Positions 8,123-15,657 of a stretch of DNA of 51,746 nucleotides are shown one piece after another. The notes beneath the pieces are model-generated. The model made no database searches. It was not told where the DNA came from and saw nothing but the letters and a program-made list of their open reading frames with translations. The stretch is from Fundidesulfovibrio agrisoli (lineage in GTDB: Bacteria > Desulfobacterota > Desulfovibrionia > Desulfovibrionales > Desulfovibrionaceae), in the NCBI RefSeq assembly GCF_022808715.1, contig NZ_JAKZKX010000007.1, forward strand, positions 44,443 to 96,188, written 5' to 3'. Numbering within the stretch: position 1 is the stretch's first letter; every line of letters begins with the position of its first letter. Position numbers and translations under genes: made by a program.

Positions 8123-8132
8123 CCGGGCGGCC
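8093..8132 (+). repeat. tandem duplication marker, copy 1
   Basis: The 40-nt block covering the 3' end of small gene A and the bases after it matches 8347-8386 at 32 of 40 positions without gaps. With the paralogous genes at 8183 and 8438 offset by 255 nt, it defines a tandem duplication of roughly 255 bp. Confidence 0.75.
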
Positions 8133-8182
8133 TGCCCAATGTGCATATCCAACGCCAACGTGAACAGACCAAAGGCATTCAC

Positions 8183-8317
8183 ATGAAAAGGTTGTCCTTC
8201 TCCGAATCACACCGCAAATTCGTCCATTGGGCGCTGGAAAAACCCTACCGCCTCCTCATCCTAAGTGTCGCCATTGCGCTTCTCATAACCAGCATCAGGG
8301 AGTGCAGAAGGGGCTGA
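8183..8317 (+). CDS. small single-span membrane protein B (44 aa), paralogue of the 8438 gene
   Basis: The ATG at 8183, with AAAGG 7 nt upstream, opens a 44-aa frame. The core RKFVHWALEKPYRLLILSVA is shared with the gene at 8438 (RKFTHWLVEKPYRLILFGVA); about 23 of 43 aligned residues are identical. Codons differ mainly at synonymous positions in the invariant EKPYRL block, which argues that both are translated and under selection. A basic amphipathic N-terminal helix is followed by one membrane span (about residues 24-37) and a charged tail RECRRG. No known family is recognised. It lies in tandem with the paralogue at a 255-nt period. Confidence 0.6.
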   Translation: MKRLSFSESHRKFVHWALEKPYRLLILSVAIALLITSIRECRRG

Positions 8318-8346
8318 CATTGCGACTTGGCGGTTAGTCCGGTGCT

Positions 8347-8386
8347 GTCAGAATGATGAGTTCGTTCAGATGGTAGTCAGGCAGCC
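8347..8386 (+). repeat. tandem duplication marker, copy 2 (remnant of small gene A 3' end)
   Basis: This block matches 8093-8132 at 32 of 40 positions. In the frame matching gene A it reads VRMMSSFRW followed by TAG, compared with IRTISWLRW and TAG in gene A. It therefore looks like the surviving 3' end of a second, decayed copy. No start codon or intact reading frame remains between 8318 and 8347. Confidence 0.7.
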
Positions 8387-8437
8387 GGTTCGCTTCTGAA
8401 TGGCCAGCGGTAGAAGCAATAGCCCAAAGGCACTCAT

Positions 8438-8575
8438 GTGAACAAAGTTTCCTTTTTTCAATCCCTCAGAAAATTCACACATTGGCTGGTCGAAAAGCCA
8501 TACCGTCTCATCCTCTTCGGAGTCGCAACGGCGATTCTTCAGTCCATCATCCGGGAGTTCAGATCAGGCGGTTGA
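8438..8575 (+). CDS. small single-span membrane protein C (45 aa), paralogue of the 8183 gene
   Basis: A GTG at 8438 lies exactly where the ATG of the 8183 gene aligns, after the same CCAAAGGCAN leader, and gives a 45-aa protein with RKFTHWLVEKPYRL, a single span (about residues 24-37) and the tail IREFRSGG. The overlapping ATG at 8436 is followed at once by TGA, so GTG is the only workable start in this frame. Conservation with the 8183 product through synonymous changes supports coding. The function is unknown. It could be a toxin-like or holin-like peptide, or part of a two-peptide membrane system. Confidence 0.55.
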   Translation: MNKVSFFQSLRKFTHWLVEKPYRLILFGVATAILQSIIREFRSGG

Positions 8576-8644
8576 CGCATCGGCTGGCACGACGCGCAAC
8601 CCCTGACACCATCACGCAGCGGCGGCCTCGGCCCCGCTCCCCGC

Positions 8645-8869
8645 TCATCCCCTCTCGTCCCCCCGCTCCTCCGGGCAGCGCGCCCCGCGCAGCTCCCACC
8701 GCTCGCAGGAGAAATCCGGCCCAACCCGGGTGTAGTTCCTGCCGCGCTCCGAGTACGGCCATTGCATCCCGATGTTCAGGCAACGTCCCATGCTGGCCTT
8801 GATGTCCATGAAGAAGAAATACTTGCAGGTGCAGCAGAGTTGGCGCGGGGCTGGCGAGGGCTGGCTCAT
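8645..8869 (-). CDS. small cysteine-containing protein (74 aa)
   Basis: The frame encodes MSQPSPAPRQLCCTCKYFFF, then GRCLNIG and DFSCERWE. Four cysteines arranged CCxC...C...C around aromatic residues suggest a small metal-binding or disulfide fold, similar in style to short hypothetical proteins with a CKYF motif. The ATG at 8869 is preferred over a GTG three codons upstream; the Shine-Dalgarno is weak for both. It is convergent with the tiny plus-strand genes and separated from the TPR gene by a strong hairpin (8907-8936), so it probably has its own transcript. I cannot assign a function. Confidence 0.6.
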   Translation of the reverse strand: MSQPSPAPRQLCCTCKYFFFMDIKASMGRCLNIGMQWPYSERGRNYTRVGPDFSCERWELRGARCPEERGDERG

Positions 8870-8906
8870 GGCGATCACCCGTTGGCGTGGCCGTTTGGGG
8901 AAATGA

Positions 8907-8936
8907 CAAGGGCCGCCGGTCGCCCGGCGGCCCTTG
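8907..8936 (-). terminator. hairpin downstream of the O-acylation operon
   Basis: CAAGGGCCGCCGG (8907-8919) and CCGGCGGCCCTTG (8924-8936) form a perfect 13-bp stem with a 4-nt loop, 13 nt after the TPR-gene stop. Read on the minus strand it is followed by TCATTTCC, only mildly T-rich. It is the likely transcript end of the 14208-8949 operon. Confidence 0.65.
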
Positions 8937-8948
8937 CCTGAATCGAGT

Positions 8949-9683
8949 CTATTTGGAGAGGTCCTTCACCGCGTCGGCCACCTTGCGCCCGTCGGGCATC
9001 TTGGCCCCGGGGTTGATGGCCACCAGCTGGTTCCAGGCCTCGGCCGCTCCGGCCTTGTCCCCCAGGTCGTAGAGCTTCACCACGCCGATGTTCATGCGGG
9101 CGATCTCATGGTTGTTCTGCAGCGAGACGGCCTTCTGGAAGGCCTTCAGGGCCTCCTGGGGTTTCTTTATGGCGCGCAGCATCACGCCCATGTCCGTCCA
9201 GACGTCGGGCTGCCCGGCGTCCAGGGCAAGGGCCTTCTCGTAGGCGGCCACGGAGCGCTCGGGCAGGTCCGCGTCGAAGTAGAGGTTGCCCAGATCCACC
9301 CAGACCTTGACGTCGTTGGGGGTCTTCGCGGCCTTGTCCTCCAGGGTCTTGGCCTGGGCCATCAGGTTGGTCATCATGGGGTTCTGGCCGCCGCCCATCA
9401 TGGCGTTCATGCCGCCCTGAGGCATCCCCTGAGGAGGCATGCCCTGCGGGGGCATTCCGGCCTGGGGCTGCTGGCCGTGCTCCTGCCCGGCGCCCCTTCC
9501 GGCGACGGTCTCCTGGTTGAAGACGATCACCGCGCCCTGCCAGCCCATGAAAACCCCCGCCAGGAGCATGATCGCGCAGAGCAGCACGGCGCTCTGCTTG
9601 CGCACCATGCCGGCGGGCACTTGGCCCGGTGCGGATTTGGCGGAGGGATTGGAGGCCGGGGTCTTCTGCTTGGCTTTGGACAT
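8949..9683 (-). CDS. membrane-anchored TPR protein
   Basis: The 244-aa product has a short basic N-terminus, one transmembrane segment (residues about 33-54, SAVLLCAIMLLAGVFMGW), a Met/Gly/Pro/Gln-rich linker built from GMPPQ-type repeats, and a C-terminal TPR domain with at least two clear repeats (VWVDLGNLYFDADLPERSVA and VWTDMGVMLRAIKKPQEAL). The architecture resembles CcmI/NrfG-type or envelope-assembly scaffolds. The ATG at 9683 follows AGGGAGA; a start seven codons earlier is less likely. It is last in the MBOAT/SGNH operon, 79 nt after the secreted-protein gene, so it probably scaffolds or recruits the envelope acylation enzymes. That role is inferred. Confidence 0.85.
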   Translation of the reverse strand: MSKAKQKTPASNPSAKSAPGQVPAGMVRKQSAVLLCAIMLLAGVFMGWQGAVIVFNQETVAGRGAGQEHGQQPQAGMPPQGMPPQGMPQGGMNAMMGGGQNPMMTNLMAQAKTLEDKAAKTPNDVKVWVDLGNLYFDADLPERSVAAYEKALALDAGQPDVWTDMGVMLRAIKKPQEALKAFQKAVSLQNNHEIARMNIGVVKLYDLGDKAGAAEAWNQLVAINPGAKMPDGRKVADAVKDLSK

Positions 9684-9762
9684 GGATTCTCCCTGATGGG
9701 TCATGCCGCGCGAGGCGCGGCGGTGCGTTACGATGCCTTCGACGTCCTTGTTGCCGGGTGTG

Positions 9763-10626
9763 CTACTGCGGCCCGGCGGAGCCCGCGCCCTTGCCGTACT
9801 TTGGGTTCAGCGCGGCCTTGCTCAGGAAGTAGTCCAGCTTGATCTTGCGGTTCTTGAGGATGCGGTCGAAGTAGTAGTTGGGCGGCTCCTTGAGCACCAG
9901 CCTGTCCTTGGCGCCGTCCAGGAAGACGGCCTCCAGGGCCGGGTCGGGGCAGTCGGCGGTGCCGTCGGGGTGCAGGGTGATCTGCGCCACGAAGGTGATG
10001 GACTTGAAGGTGTCCTGCACGTTCGGGGATTTGAGCCGTGCGATGAAGCGGCTGTCCGTCTGGCTGACGCTGGAGAGGTCGATGTCCGCCTTGAACTCGG
10101 CCTTGCTGGCGCTGAGCACCTGCCAGCTCCTGGAGGTGAAGAAGGCGTAGGCGTCCAGGGCCTGGCCCAGCGGCGCGGACTTGTCGAAGCGCAGCTTGGC
10201 GGCCTTGAAGGGGGCGGCGTCGCCTGATTGCTGCTCCGGCGCGGAGGCCGCAGGGGCCTGGGCCGCGACCTGAGTCGTGGACGGGGCCTGGGCCGAGAGC
10301 CCGCGCACGTCCATCTTCTCCAGAGGGAGCGTGAACATGGGCGGCTGGTCGTTGTGGATGAGCAGGTGCCCGGATATCTCCACGGTGAGCTTGCGCTCCG
10401 CGGCCTGGTCCAGGGCGGCGCGCCCGGCCGGGCCGAAGAACTCCCTGTCGCCGATGACGATCATCTTGCCGTTGTCGAGCATGAGCCGGTAGACGGTGAC
10501 CTGGTCCTCCGTCACGGTTGCCACCTTGCCCGTGCGGGTGACCTGCATCTCCTTGACCACCCTGGCTTGCACGGGCGCGGCCAGGAGCAGCGCCGCCAGA
10601 GCCGCCAATACGCATGTGCGCGTCAT
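9763..10626 (-). CDS. secreted protein of unknown function in O-acylation operon
   Basis: A Sec signal peptide is evident (MTRTCVLAALAALLLAAPVQA, cleavage near residue 22). The 287-aa mature region begins VVKEMQVTRTGKVATVTEDQ, includes a small domain about residues 30-110 with IVIGDREFFGPAGRAAL, an Ala/Pro/Gln-rich linker about 112-136, and a second domain about 140-275 with FFTSRSWQVLSASKAEFKAD and PNYYFDRILKNRKIKLDYFL. I do not recognise the fold. Position between the SGNH lipoprotein (22 nt upstream) and the TPR gene implies a periplasmic accessory role in polymer modification or export. Confidence 0.8.
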   Translation of the reverse strand: MTRTCVLAALAALLLAAPVQARVVKEMQVTRTGKVATVTEDQVTVYRLMLDNGKMIVIGDREFFGPAGRAALDQAAERKLTVEISGHLLIHNDQPPMFTLPLEKMDVRGLSAQAPSTTQVAAQAPAASAPEQQSGDAAPFKAAKLRFDKSAPLGQALDAYAFFTSRSWQVLSASKAEFKADIDLSSVSQTDSRFIARLKSPNVQDTFKSITFVAQITLHPDGTADCPDPALEAVFLDGAKDRLVLKEPPNYYFDRILKNRKIKLDYFLSKAALNPKYGKGAGSAGPQ

Positions 10627-10648
10627 GTCATGAATCCTTTTGTTGGGG

Positions 10649-11527
10649 TCAGGCGCCGGACTTGCCCTGGGAGGCCTGATCCTGTTTGGGCTGGCTGGGC
10701 GGGTCCCAGTAGATCCGGTTCTCCAGAACGGCCATGCAGAACCCGGCCAGGGCCTGGGCCCCTGCCGTGGTCATGTGGATGCCGTCGCGGGCGCGCAGGG
10801 TGGCTCCGTTCTCCACATCGGGCTTGGAGAAGGCGAACCCGCCGTCCTGGGAGGAGAACAGGCTCCAGGTGTCCACGTAGTAGCAGTCCTTCTGGGAGGT
10901 GACGGTCCTGCGCACCAGGGCGTTGATGTGGCGCAGGTCGCGGTTGAGGTCGCTGTCGGCGGTCACGGGCGAGCCCATCCAGAACACCGTGACGTCCGGG
11001 TTCTGGGCGCGGCAGATCTCGATGATGCGGCGCACGCGGGCGGCGTAGCCCTTCTCCCACTCCGGGGAGCGGTAGGTCACCTGGGAGCCGTCGGGGTTGC
11101 GCAGGTGCTTGTTGTCGTTGGTTCCGAGCATCACCACCACGGCGTCGGGCCGGTAGCGGCGGGCCATATCCTCCATGTGGCGATCCCAGTCGAAGAAGTC
11201 GGGCCGGGCCAGGCCGGATGAAACCTTGCCCAGGCGCGCGAAGCGCAAGCCCGGTTTTTCGGCCACCATCTTCTCCAGTTCGGAGCCGAGGCTGATGGAT
11301 ATGGAGTCGCCCACGACGACGAGCGACTGGATGCGCCGCTTGGGCGCCTGCGGATCGAAAAGGCCCTTGGGACCGAGCTTGGGCCGGTCCAGGGCGGCCA
11401 GTGCCTTGGATTTGCTGTCGCTCCCGGCGTGGGCGGAGCTTTCGCCGCCACCCAGCCCGGCGCAGCCGGTGACGGCCAGCGCCATGAGCAACACGCACAT
11501 TTTCAGAATGAGCTGAATAAAGCGCAT
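10649..11527 (-). CDS. SGNH/GDSL hydrolase-family lipoprotein
   Basis: The 292-aa protein begins with a lipoprotein signal (lipobox AVTGC, Cys22). The SGNH core has block I VVVGDSISIS with nucleophile Ser76, block III GTNDN near residue 145, and the block V pair Asp248/His251 in RDGIHMT. It resembles DUF459-type SGNH proteins that work with MBOAT acyltransferases, such as the AlgJ/AlgX and PatB/DltD logic: transfer or removal of O-acyl groups on extracytoplasmic polymers. The motif KVSSGLARPDFFDWDRHM has a counterpart in the upstream gene (KVASGLQNPQYYDWEQAL), so the two are paralogues. Lipidation suggests the periplasmic face of a membrane. Confidence 0.88.
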   Translation of the reverse strand: MRFIQLILKMCVLLMALAVTGCAGLGGGESSAHAGSDSKSKALAALDRPKLGPKGLFDPQAPKRRIQSLVVVGDSISISLGSELEKMVAEKPGLRFARLGKVSSGLARPDFFDWDRHMEDMARRYRPDAVVVMLGTNDNKHLRNPDGSQVTYRSPEWEKGYAARVRRIIEICRAQNPDVTVFWMGSPVTADSDLNRDLRHINALVRRTVTSQKDCYYVDTWSLFSSQDGGFAFSKPDVENGATLRARDGIHMTTAGAQALAGFCMAVLENRIYWDPPSQPKQDQASQGKSGA

Positions 11528-11669
11528 GGTCCCCGTTAGGACGCAACAGGGGCCTCCGTCAAGCCGGAAGAAAGGCTCGCCACACTCGCAACACCTCGCC
11601 GGTGTTCACTGAACATCCCAAAGCGGAGGCCGATCCCGCCGAGCGGGCATGACCCTGGAGCGCTTGGTT

Positions 11670-12785
11670 TCAGGGCGTCGCGGTGGCGGGCGCCGGGTGG
11701 GCGGCGGCCACTTCCTTGCTGTCCTTGGGTTTGAGCTCGATCATGGAGCCTACGTCCGTCAGGAAAGCCTTGGCGATGATGTCGCCCCCGGCGGGCGAGA
11801 AGTGGATCTTGTCGCCCTCGCGCACCTTCACCCGCTTGCCGGAGCCGTCCACCATGTGCTGGGCGTAATTGCCCCCCGCGTCGGCCAGCAGGCTCCAGGT
11901 ATCAAGGAAGCGGGAGTGGGCCGTGCCCGCGCAGGCCTGCGCGACGATGGCGTTGAGGGCGTGGCTCTTGGCGGAGAGGTCCTGGTCGCCCATGACGGGC
12001 AGGCCGATCCAGAAGCTGGCGACGCCCTTCTCCTCCAGGACGGAGAGGAAGCGGCCCAGCCTGGTTTCGTAGACGCCGCGCCGCTTGTCCGCCACGGCGC
12101 AGGGCTCGGGGGCCTGGGGGTCCAGGGTCAGGTACTTGGCGTCGTTGGCGCCCATCATCACCACCACGAGGCCCGGGTTGTACTCCTTGAGGAACTGCCG
12201 CAGGGCCTGCTCCCAATCGTAGTACTGGGGGTTCTGCAGGCCGCTGGCCACCTTGCCCTTGGGGATCATGGTCAGGCCGTCGTAGCGCTTGAAGATGCGC
12301 TCCAGGCTGCCCGACAGGGCGATGGCCAGGGAGTCGCCCACCACCAGCACGTCGCAGGGCAGGTGCAGCCGGGGCGGGGCGGCCTTGGGCTTGGCCTGGA
12401 GTGCCGGGGCGGTCGCCGTGGCCAGCGCGGCCTGCTCGGCCTGCCCCTGGGCCTGCGCGGGCGGGCAGGCCAGGGCGGCCTGAACGCCGCCGGAGGCCTC
12501 GGGGGCCTGTCCGTCCAGCTCGGCCAGCACGGGCTGCTCGCAGCGGTAGGTGTTCTTGTAGGTGCCGCCGAACAAGGGCGCGGTGGCGCAGTCCAACTCA
12601 AGCCCGGCGGCCGCCAGGCCCGTGCCCTGGTAGAGGGCGTCGACATTCAGGACGAGTTCGTGCGCCCAGCCGGGCAGGCCCTGCTCGAAGCGGGAGCCGA
12701 GCCAGCTCTCCACGCGGTCGAACTGCACGAGCACGGCCACGGCCAGGGCCAGGGCGTATATTCCGATGATGCGTCCACCCTTCAT
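11670..12785 (-). CDS. membrane-anchored SGNH-family protein, probable O-acyltransferase partner of MBOAT
   Basis: A single N-terminal anchor (residues about 5-21) precedes a periplasmic region with a Pro/Ala/Gln-rich linker (about 95-138) and an SGNH domain: VVGDSLAIALSG with Ser152, MMGANDAKY, and the Asp325/His328 pair in GDKIHFSPAG. At 371 aa it fits the DUF459-like family. It sits 19 nt after the MBOAT gene, the usual pairing in which MBOAT moves the acyl group across the membrane and the SGNH protein passes it to the polymer. Four cysteines in the N-terminal half of the periplasmic region (66, 82, 107, 144) could form disulfides. The polymer and acyl group are not known from the sequence. 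Confidence 0.88.
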   Translation of the reverse strand: MKGGRIIGIYALALAVAVLVQFDRVESWLGSRFEQGLPGWAHELVLNVDALYQGTGLAAAGLELDCATAPLFGGTYKNTYRCEQPVLAELDGQAPEASGGVQAALACPPAQAQGQAEQAALATATAPALQAKPKAAPPRLHLPCDVLVVGDSLAIALSGSLERIFKRYDGLTMIPKGKVASGLQNPQYYDWEQALRQFLKEYNPGLVVVMMGANDAKYLTLDPQAPEPCAVADKRRGVYETRLGRFLSVLEEKGVASFWIGLPVMGDQDLSAKSHALNAIVAQACAGTAHSRFLDTWSLLADAGGNYAQHMVDGSGKRVKVREGDKIHFSPAGGDIIAKAFLTDVGSMIELKPKDSKEVAAAHPAPATATP

Positions 12786-12804
12786 GGGTCCGTCGTCCTT
12801 TTAC

Positions 12805-14208
12805 CTAGAAAGAGAAGTATATGAACGGCAGCATGCCGTCTGGTCCCATACGAACGATCAACGCCGCCAGCAGGCCCAGCGCGGCCGCGAAGGCCGGGGC
12901 GGGCAGGCGCTCCAGCCAGGCCGGGCAGGCGCGCAGCACGTCCAGGCGCAGCCCCTGCAAGGCGATCACGGAGACGGTGATGACGGCCAGGGTGAGGCCG
13001 GGGCCGGTGCCCTCCCCATCCAGGGAGGCTATGCGCGCAAGCACGTCCATGGCGGTGGCGAAATCCGGGGCCGCGAAGAACACCCAGGCCAGGGTGACGA
13101 AGCCGAAGGTGCACGCCCACTTGAGGGCGTCGCAGGCCTTGCCCATCCAGCCCTCCGCGGGCAGCTTGAGCCGCCCGCCCAGGTGGTGCGTGGCCACGAG
13201 GCCCGCGCCGTGCAGCAGGCCCCAGGCCAGGAAGTTCAGGCTGGCCCCGTGCCAGAAGCCGCCCAGGCCCATGGTGGCCAGCAGGTTGAAGTCCCGCCGG
13301 ATGGCGGAGCAGCGGCTGCCGCCGAGGGGGATGTAGAGGTAGTCCCTGAGCCAGGTGGAGAGGCTTATGTGCCAGCCCTGCCAGAACTCCTGGAGGTTGC
13401 GGGCCTTGTAGGGGCTGTGGAAGTTGTCGGGCACCCGCAGACCCAACAGCCCGGCCAGGCCCTGGGCCAGGTCGGAGTAGCCGGAGAAGTCCAGGTAGAT
13501 CTGCGCGCTGTAGGCCAGCACGCCCATGAGCGCCCCCAGGCTGGAGAAGCCCTCGGGCGCGCTGAAGAGCTGGCGCGTGACGTGCTCCGAGAGGTAGCTG
13601 GAGAGCGCCACCTTCTTGAACAGGCCCACCGCGATGAGCCAGAAGGCCTGGTTGGAGTCGGTCCAGGCCGGACGGAGGTCGTGCAGTTGGGGGATGAAGT
13701 CCCTGGCGCGCAGGATCGGGCCGGACATGACCGTGGGGAAGAAGGCCATGAACAGCAGCACGTCCATGAACTGCCAGCGGGGGCCGTCCGGGTTGCGGTA
13801 GGCGTCCATGACGCAGCCGATGCCCTGGAAGGTGAAGAAGGAGATGCCCACCGGCATGAGCAGGGTGATCTCCGGCAGCAGGCCCGTGAGGTCGGAGGCC
13901 AGTCCGTAGTACTTGAAGAAGCACAGCTCGCCCAGAACCACGACCAGGTAGGTGGCCAGGATGGCGCGGCGCGAAGGCCCCAGGGGCAGCGCGTCGGCGG
14001 CGGGCCGGGCCAGCAGGCGCGCGGCCGCCCAGGTGGCGGCGCTCACCCCGAACAGCAGCAGGGCGAAACCCGGGTGGAAAGAGGCGTAGAAAATATAGGA
14101 GGCGGCCAGCAGCAGGAACCGCCAGGCCGTGTTGCGCTCCCGGAGGGTCCAGGAGAGCGCCAGCACGCCCAGGAAGAAGAAGGCGAACTCCAGGCTAAGC
14201 AGCTGCAT
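12805..14208 (-). CDS. MBOAT family O-acyltransferase (AlgI/PatA/DltB-like)
   Basis: The 467-aa polytopic membrane protein carries MBOAT hallmarks: YKARNLQEFWQGWHISLSTW (about 267-286), RDYLYIPLGGSR (289-299) and the invariant His320 in GLGGFWHGASLNF. FFPTVMSGPILRARDF and AYSAQIYLDFSGYSDLA are also classic. It should transfer acyl groups from a cytoplasmic donor to an extracytoplasmic acceptor. The ATG at 14208 starts MQLLSLEFAFFFLGV directly at the first span; a longer frame upstream lacks family similarity. Shine-Dalgarno is weak. It is the first gene of a five-gene minus-strand operon with two SGNH proteins, so an acetylated polysaccharide or peptidoglycan is the probable product. Confidence 0.93.
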   Translation of the reverse strand: MQLLSLEFAFFFLGVLALSWTLRERNTAWRFLLLAASYIFYASFHPGFALLLFGVSAATWAAARLLARPAADALPLGPSRRAILATYLVVVLGELCFFKYYGLASDLTGLLPEITLLMPVGISFFTFQGIGCVMDAYRNPDGPRWQFMDVLLFMAFFPTVMSGPILRARDFIPQLHDLRPAWTDSNQAFWLIAVGLFKKVALSSYLSEHVTRQLFSAPEGFSSLGALMGVLAYSAQIYLDFSGYSDLAQGLAGLLGLRVPDNFHSPYKARNLQEFWQGWHISLSTWLRDYLYIPLGGSRCSAIRRDFNLLATMGLGGFWHGASLNFLAWGLLHGAGLVATHHLGGRLKLPAEGWMGKACDALKWACTFGFVTLAWVFFAAPDFATAMDVLARIASLDGEGTGPGLTLAVITVSVIALQGLRLDVLRACPAWLERLPAPAFAAALGLLAALIVRMGPDGMLPFIYFSF

Positions 14209-14450
14209 AGGAAGCGAAGGCGGAATGCATGATGGCTCCGGATCAGGACGGGCTTGACGCGGCCTGCGCCCTGTTACACTCTCACACGCGCCCGGACACA
14301 GTCCGCTCGGCACGCACTCGATAAAAATTAATTGTAATATCGGATGATTGGGCAGTGACTTCGCCGAAGCGCGCTTTCACCCCCCCGGATGTCCGGCATT
14401 CTATCCCTCGGCCCGAAAAAGGCAACCGCCAACAGGGCCCCGGAGGCCAC

Positions 14451-14771
14451 ATGCAAGAGCTTTTGCAGGAATTGATCGTCATCAACAGGGAGATGCTCAC
14501 GGAGCTGCGCCTGATCCGCCAGGCCATGGGTGCCGCACCCGCCGAGGATCGAGCCGCCCCGCCCCGCGCAGAGGCCGCGCAGCCCGCTTTCGCGCCCGGC
14601 CAGGAGGAGCCCACCTTCGACATCCAGGAGGCCCCGCGCACTCCCCCGCCCCGCTTCACCCCGCAGGATCTGGAGGACATCCACGGCAGCCTGCTCCAGG
14701 GGCTCAAGCAGCGCAACAAGCAGAAGAGCGACGCCTTCGACCAGTTCCAGAAGCGCCACAAGGACTGGTAG
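14451..14771 (+). CDS. hypothetical protein, helical ends with Pro-rich centre (106 aa)
   Basis: The ATG at 14451 with CGGAGG upstream gives MQELLQELIVINREMLTELR, an amphipathic helix likely to oligomerise as a coiled coil. Then comes a Pro/Ala/Glu-rich linker (about 35-75) and a C-terminal helix LEDIHGSLLQGLKQRNKQKS. There is no signal peptide or membrane span. The coding case rests on the ribosome-binding site, composition and conservative layout. It is divergent from the MBOAT operon (242 nt apart) and convergent with the RNase-H-like gene. No function is recognised. Confidence 0.7.
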   Translation: MQELLQELIVINREMLTELRLIRQAMGAAPAEDRAAPPRAEAAQPAFAPGQEEPTFDIQEAPRTPPPRFTPQDLEDIHGSLLQGLKQRNKQKSDAFDQFQKRHKDW

Positions 14772-14800
14772 CCGATCCCGCCGCCCAGCCCATGCGCCTC

Positions 14801-15640
14801 CTAGAAATGGTGCAGGGCGCAGGCCGCGCGCACCTTCTCCACCACCTCGGGGTCGGGCTGGAAGGGGTTCGCGGCCATGGGCGGAACGGGCGGAGTAAGC
14901 TCCGCGCCGAAGGGGGTGGCGGCCAGCAAGTCGCCCAGGGCGTGCGCCAGGAGCACCTCGAGGCTGAGCACGTCGGCCGCGTTGTAGGCCAGCAGGGTAT
15001 CCATCACGCGCTCGTCCCCGTGGCGCTCCCACTCGCGCCAGAGCACCACCGCGCCCCAGCCGTCCACGCCGTCCAGCTCCCTCCGGGAGAGGCCGTAACG
15101 CTTCTCGCAGGCCTTGAGGCCCCCGCCCACGCCCAGACTCTTGAGCACGAAGCGCAGGTCCACGTGGGCCTTGGGGGCGCGCACGCCGAGCACGCGCTCC
15201 AGCACGGGGATGTCGAAGCACTTGCCGTTGAAGGTCACCAAGAGCTTCACCCCTGCCAGATCCTCATGGAGTTCCTCCATGTTGCGACCGTGGACGTAGC
15301 TGCGCAGGCGGCCCTTGTGGTACAGGGCCACGGCCGTCACCGTTGGGAATGCCTCGCCGTCGGTCTCGATGTCGAGGTAGCCCGCCTCGGGCAGGAAGTG
15401 CGGCAGAAGCCGCCAGGCGTTGCCGGAGCGCAGGCGCGCGGCGAACCAGTCCGCGTCGCCCAGGGCCAGGGCTTCGGCAGAGCGTTCAAGCTCCGGGCGC
15501 AGCAGGGCCGCCTTGGCGGCGGAGACGGGCGGTTTGGGGGCGCAAAGAAAATCCTCCCAGGTGCGGATGCCCGCATTCCACAGGGAGGATTCGCTTTTTG
15601 GACCTACGCCAGGCAGATGGATGAATGTGCGCCCGAGCAT
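14801..15640 (-). CDS. ribonuclease H-like (YprB-type) 3'-5' exonuclease-fold protein
   Basis: The 279-aa protein starts with a helix-hairpin-helix-like motif (HLPGVGPKSESSLWNAG, about 8-24) and continues into a DEDD exonuclease fold: DIETDG with Asp90/Glu92, TFNGKCFDIPVL with Asp143, and YNAADVLSL with Tyr219 and Asp223, a complete DEDDy set. This matches the YprB RNaseH-like family of predicted nucleases associated with DNA or RNA processing. It is 17 nt downstream of tatA on the same strand and presumably shares its transcript. Substrate unknown. Confidence 0.88.
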   Translation of the reverse strand: MLGRTFIHLPGVGPKSESSLWNAGIRTWEDFLCAPKPPVSAAKAALLRPELERSAEALALGDADWFAARLRSGNAWRLLPHFLPEAGYLDIETDGEAFPTVTAVALYHKGRLRSYVHGRNMEELHEDLAGVKLLVTFNGKCFDIPVLERVLGVRAPKAHVDLRFVLKSLGVGGGLKACEKRYGLSRRELDGVDGWGAVVLWREWERHGDERVMDTLLAYNAADVLSLEVLLAHALGDLLAATPFGAELTPPVPPMAANPFQPDPEVVEKVRAACALHHF

Positions 15641-15657
15641 GGCTCCAGAAAAGACCG

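Noticed and set aside
6547-8575. Prophage remnant
   Set aside because: No integrase, portal, terminase, tail or lysis gene is recognisable, and no attachment-site repeat or tRNA flanks the segment. A mobile origin remains possible but unsupported.
10649-12785. The two SGNH proteins as a simple tandem duplication
   Set aside because: They share short motifs only, differ in anchoring (lipoprotein and membrane span) and in linker domains, and there is no DNA-level repeat. They are old paralogues.
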